Shown in pieces: positions 5,097 to 7,051 of a DNA stretch of 7,051 bases (within the stretch, counting starts at the first letter, position 1; the number at the start of each line of letters is the position of its first letter). The notes below the pieces were generated by a model. That model saw nothing but the letters and a program-made list of their open reading frames with translations. It ran no database searches and was not told where the DNA came from. Source of the stretch: JASFTV01 sp050050615 (GTDB lineage: Bacteria; Desulfobacterota; DSM-4660; Desulfatiglandales; HGW-15); NCBI GenBank assembly GCA_050050615.1, contig JASFTV010000172.1:1-7051 (forward strand), in the 5' to 3' direction. Both the position numbers and the translations under genes were made by a program.

Positions 5097-6110
5097 ATGA
5101 GAGCGTCTTTTCACCCCAGACTCATAAACGGTCCGTTCTCTGATCCAGGGTTGTTCATCCCTTTTCTTTTCGAGAAGAGGGCGATCCTGTTCGATCTTGG
5201 TGAGCTGAGTCCTCTTTCAGCGAGAGACCTGCTTAAGGTTACCCATGTGTTTGTAACCCATACGCACATGGATCATTTCATCGGATTTGACACCTTGCTT
5301 CGAATCCTACTGGGCCGAGAAAAGAAAATTCATGTTTATGGCCCTCCAGACTTTTTCAGCCAGGTGGAGGGGAAGTTGGCCGGCTATACCTGGAATTTGG
5401 TGGATGAATACCGCAACAATTTTGAACTCAAGGTAACGGAGGTTCGACCAGAAAGAATGCTGACAAGGACATACGTTTGCCGGGAACGCTTCAGCCCGAC
5501 CAAAGGAGAGGAGCAATCACCCTTTACGGGTATCCTCCTCAAAGAGCCAGCCTTCCATATTGAGGCAGCTATACTTGACCACCGAATTCCTTGCCTCGGT
5601 CTATCTTTGGTGGAGAACTTTTATGTGAATATCGACAAGGAAGGGCTGAGAGCCTTAGGACTCCCGGTAGGTCCCTGGCTCACGAGGTTCAAAAAAGCCC
5701 TTTACGACAAGGAGGATTTGGAAACCGACTTTTTTGTGACCTGGGAGCAGGGGGGCAAGACTATTAGAGAGAAGGTTTTTGTTCTTGGCGAGTTGGCCGG
5801 AAAGATAGCCAGGATTTCCCCTGGGCAGAAAATATCCTATATCACTGACATCACCGGGAGTCTTGAAAATTGCGACAAAGTCGTGGATCTGGCCAAAGAC
5901 TCAGATCACCTATTTATTGAAGCGGCCTTCTTGGATCGGGATAAGGATACGGCACGAAAAAAGTATCATCTAACCGCCAAAGAAGCCGGAGACCTGGCTG
6001 GAAAGGCGGGTGCCAAGCAGTTTACCCTATTTCATTTCTCTCCCCGGTACAGTGAGCTCACAGAAGAGATCAAAAAGGAGGCGGCGGATGCCTTCAATGC
6101 TCATCCATAA
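5097..6110 (+). CDS. RNase Z-like metallo-beta-lactamase-fold hydrolase
   Basis: A 337-residue metallo-beta-lactamase-fold protein of the type that binds two zinc ions. HTHMDH (55-60) is the HxHxDH zinc motif. His162 (in DHRIPCLGL), Asp251 (in ISYITDITGS), His291 (in YHLTAKEAGDLA) and the closing HFSPRY (313-318) follow the order of tRNase Z, which trims the 3' trailer of tRNA precursors. Against typical bacterial RNase Z (about 305 residues) it lacks the opening LGTG-type motif and starts instead with FHPRLINGPFSDPGLFIPFLFE. It has HTHMDH in place of HLHGDH and extra sequence at about 165-240. It may therefore be a specialised relative rather than the housekeeping enzyme. The ATG at 5097 is chosen because AAAGG (5086-5090) lies 6 bases upstream and the fold begins there; a TTG at 5019 would add 26 residues unlike the family and has no binding site. 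It is divergent from the IHF-like gene and convergent with the phosphatase gene. Confidence 0.85.
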   Translation: MRASFHPRLINGPFSDPGLFIPFLFEKRAILFDLGELSPLSARDLLKVTHVFVTHTHMDHFIGFDTLLRILLGREKKIHVYGPPDFFSQVEGKLAGYTWNLVDEYRNNFELKVTEVRPERMLTRTYVCRERFSPTKGEEQSPFTGILLKEPAFHIEAAILDHRIPCLGLSLVENFYVNIDKEGLRALGLPVGPWLTRFKKALYDKEDLETDFFVTWEQGGKTIREKVFVLGELAGKIARISPGQKISYITDITGSLENCDKVVDLAKDSDHLFIEAAFLDRDKDTARKKYHLTAKEAGDLAGKAGAKQFTLFHFSPRYSELTEEIKKEAADAFNAHP

Positions 6111-6157
6111 GCGCCTGACTAAGGGGAGCACATAATTGTTTGGTATCGCTAAAAAGG

Positions 6158-6315
6158 GTTGGCATGGCACGAAACGTCAGGCATGATTACTTTTCATTTC
6201 AAAGAGCCCAATAGATATCCCCTTGCCGCAGGCCCTGAGGACTTAGGTCTCGAGGGGAGAAAAACGGTCATGGCCTGCAAAGAACTTCCAAGCAACAAAA
6301 ACAGTCCATGCCAAC
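6158..6315. repeat. Intergenic element bounded by a 10-bp inverted repeat
   Basis: GTTGGCATGG (6158-6167) and CCATGCCAAC (6306-6315) are perfectly complementary. A second perfect pair, GCAGGCC (6228-6234) and GGCCTGC (6272-6278), is nested inside. CCCCT (6219-6223) and AGGGG (6253-6257) offer a crossing, alternative pairing. The element fills most of the gap between two convergent genes. It carries no frame worth calling, and no clear terminator with a T-tract is visible for either gene. It could be a small inverted-repeat element, a structured 3' region or partly chance. Confidence 0.4.
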
Positions 6316-6329
6316 ACTTTTGAACGTTA

Positions 6330-7051
6330 CTATTCAATCAAGGCTGCGAGCATCGCATCATGTATAAGAGCATTGGAAGCCACGATCGTCCTTGAGTAAG
6401 GAGAGTAGGCGTTTCCCTCATAGTCGCTCAGCTTGCCGCCCGCCTCTGTGACGATGATCGTGCCCGCGGCCGTATCCCAGGGGTAGAGCCTCTCCTCCCA
6501 GTAGCCGTCCACCCTACCAGCAGCTACATAGCACAAATCAAGAGCCGCAGATCCCGGTCTCCGAACACCCTGAGCAAGGGTAATCATTTTCTTAAAGCGG
6601 TGTATGACCCCATTGGGGCGTTGATGGACGTCATAAGGAAATCCTGTAGCCAGTAAGGATTCCTCAAGCTTCTCGGTTTGCGAGACGCTTATGGGCTCCT
6701 CATTCAGAAAAGCCCCTGCGCCTTTCACAGCCTCAAAATGCTCCTCCATGTAAGGGTTGTAAACAATTCCCAAAACCACTTCCCTTTCAACTTCAAGAGC
6801 TATGGAGACGGCGAAGAACGGAAAAGCATGGGCAAAATTGGTCGTCCCATCCAGCGGGTCAATGAGCCATACCCTTTCGGGAAGATGGTTATAGTGGCCC
6901 GCTTCCTCGGTCATAATGCTGTCCTGGGGAAAATAGCCGGTGATAATATCAAGAATTTTCTTTTCCGATTGAACGTCTGCCTCTGTAACCAGGTCTATCT
7001 CTCCCTTCTTGACAATCCGGTTTATCCGGCCGAAAAGAAATCTCATTGTTT
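6330..7051 (-). CDS. Inositol monophosphatase/SuhB family phosphatase (5' end cut off)
   Basis: A Mg2+-dependent phosphatase of the IMPase family, which hydrolyses inositol-1-phosphate and related sugar or nucleotide phosphates; E. coli SuhB also binds RNA polymerase antitermination complexes. Counting from the first methionine in the window (codon at 7046), IDLVTEAD (17-24), TEEAG (46-50, metal-binding Glu47), the family signature WLIDPLDGTTNF (60-71, metal-binding Asp63 and Asp66), RRPGSAALDLCYVAAGRVDG (162-181) and PWDTAAG (189-195, Asp191) are all present. Compared with SuhB, about 20-30 N-terminal residues are missing. The frame stays open to the window edge, and only five bases precede the visible ATG, so no ribosome binding site can be judged. 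The true start is probably outside the window. The gene converges on the RNase Z-like gene. The family is certain; the substrate is not. Confidence 0.95.
   Translation of the reverse strand, partial: TMRFLFGRINRIVKKGEIDLVTEADVQSEKKILDIITGYFPQDSIMTEEAGHYNHLPERVWLIDPLDGTTNFAHAFPFFAVSIALEVEREVVLGIVYNPYMEEHFEAVKGAGAFLNEEPISVSQTEKLEESLLATGFPYDVHQRPNGVIHRFKKMITLAQGVRRPGSAALDLCYVAAGRVDGYWEERLYPWDTAAGTIIVTEAGGKLSDYEGNAYSPYSRTIVASNALIHDAMLAALIE

Noticed and set aside
6161..6186. TGGCAC resembling a sigma-54 -24 box
   Set aside because: No GC at the required -12 spacing, and it points into a convergent junction with no gene to drive.
6164..6214. 16-codon frame from ATG at 6164
   Set aside because: No RBS, very short, and lies within the inverted-repeat element.

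Overview
The window looks like a stretch of an ordinary bacterial chromosome, most likely from a Desulfobacterota (deltaproteobacterial) organism. This assignment is inference: it rests on the flavour of the ClpB, IHF-like and small acidic protein sequences, a base composition near half GC, strong AGGAGG-type ribosome binding sites, and the absence of phage, transposase or plasmid genes. No named defence system, CRISPR array, tRNA or rRNA is visible.

Layout from left to right. Positions 1-285 hold no gene, but contain two inverted repeats; one (148-190) looks like a minus-strand terminator for the next gene. Positions 286-1173 (minus) encode a stand-alone CheR-type SAM-dependent methyltransferase. 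Upstream of it, a clear minus-strand intrinsic terminator (1301-1330) closes a 50-codon gene at 1390-1542 (minus) that has a near-perfect ribosome binding site. Positions 1543-1875 form a divergent regulatory region with direct repeats, a hairpin and a TTGACA box. It leads into clpB (1876-4458, plus), a complete Hsp100 disaggregase.

clpB converges on an IHF/HU-family gene (4626-4973, minus) across an intergenic region. Most of that region is a nested palindromic element (4526-4619) resembling a dispersed REP/MITE-like repeat. The IHF-like gene is divergent from an RNase Z-like metallo-beta-lactamase-fold hydrolase (5097-6110, plus). That gene in turn converges on an inositol monophosphatase/SuhB-family gene (6330 to the window end, minus, 5' end cut off). 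Positions 6111-6329 hold no gene but contain nested inverted repeats.

Every adjacent gene pair except cheR and the 50-codon gene is divergent or convergent, and those two are separated by a terminator. The genes therefore look like independent single-gene units rather than an operon with a shared job. They cover protein quality control (ClpB), nucleoid architecture (IHF-like), possible RNA processing (RNase Z-like), phosphoester hydrolysis (IMPase) and signalling methylation (CheR). The most unusual observations are the unrecognised 50-residue protein, the roughly 20-residue insertion in the IHF-like protein, the nested palindromic element after clpB, and an internal Shine-Dalgarno in clpB exactly where E. 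coli ClpB restarts translation. I found no convincing new multi-gene system.
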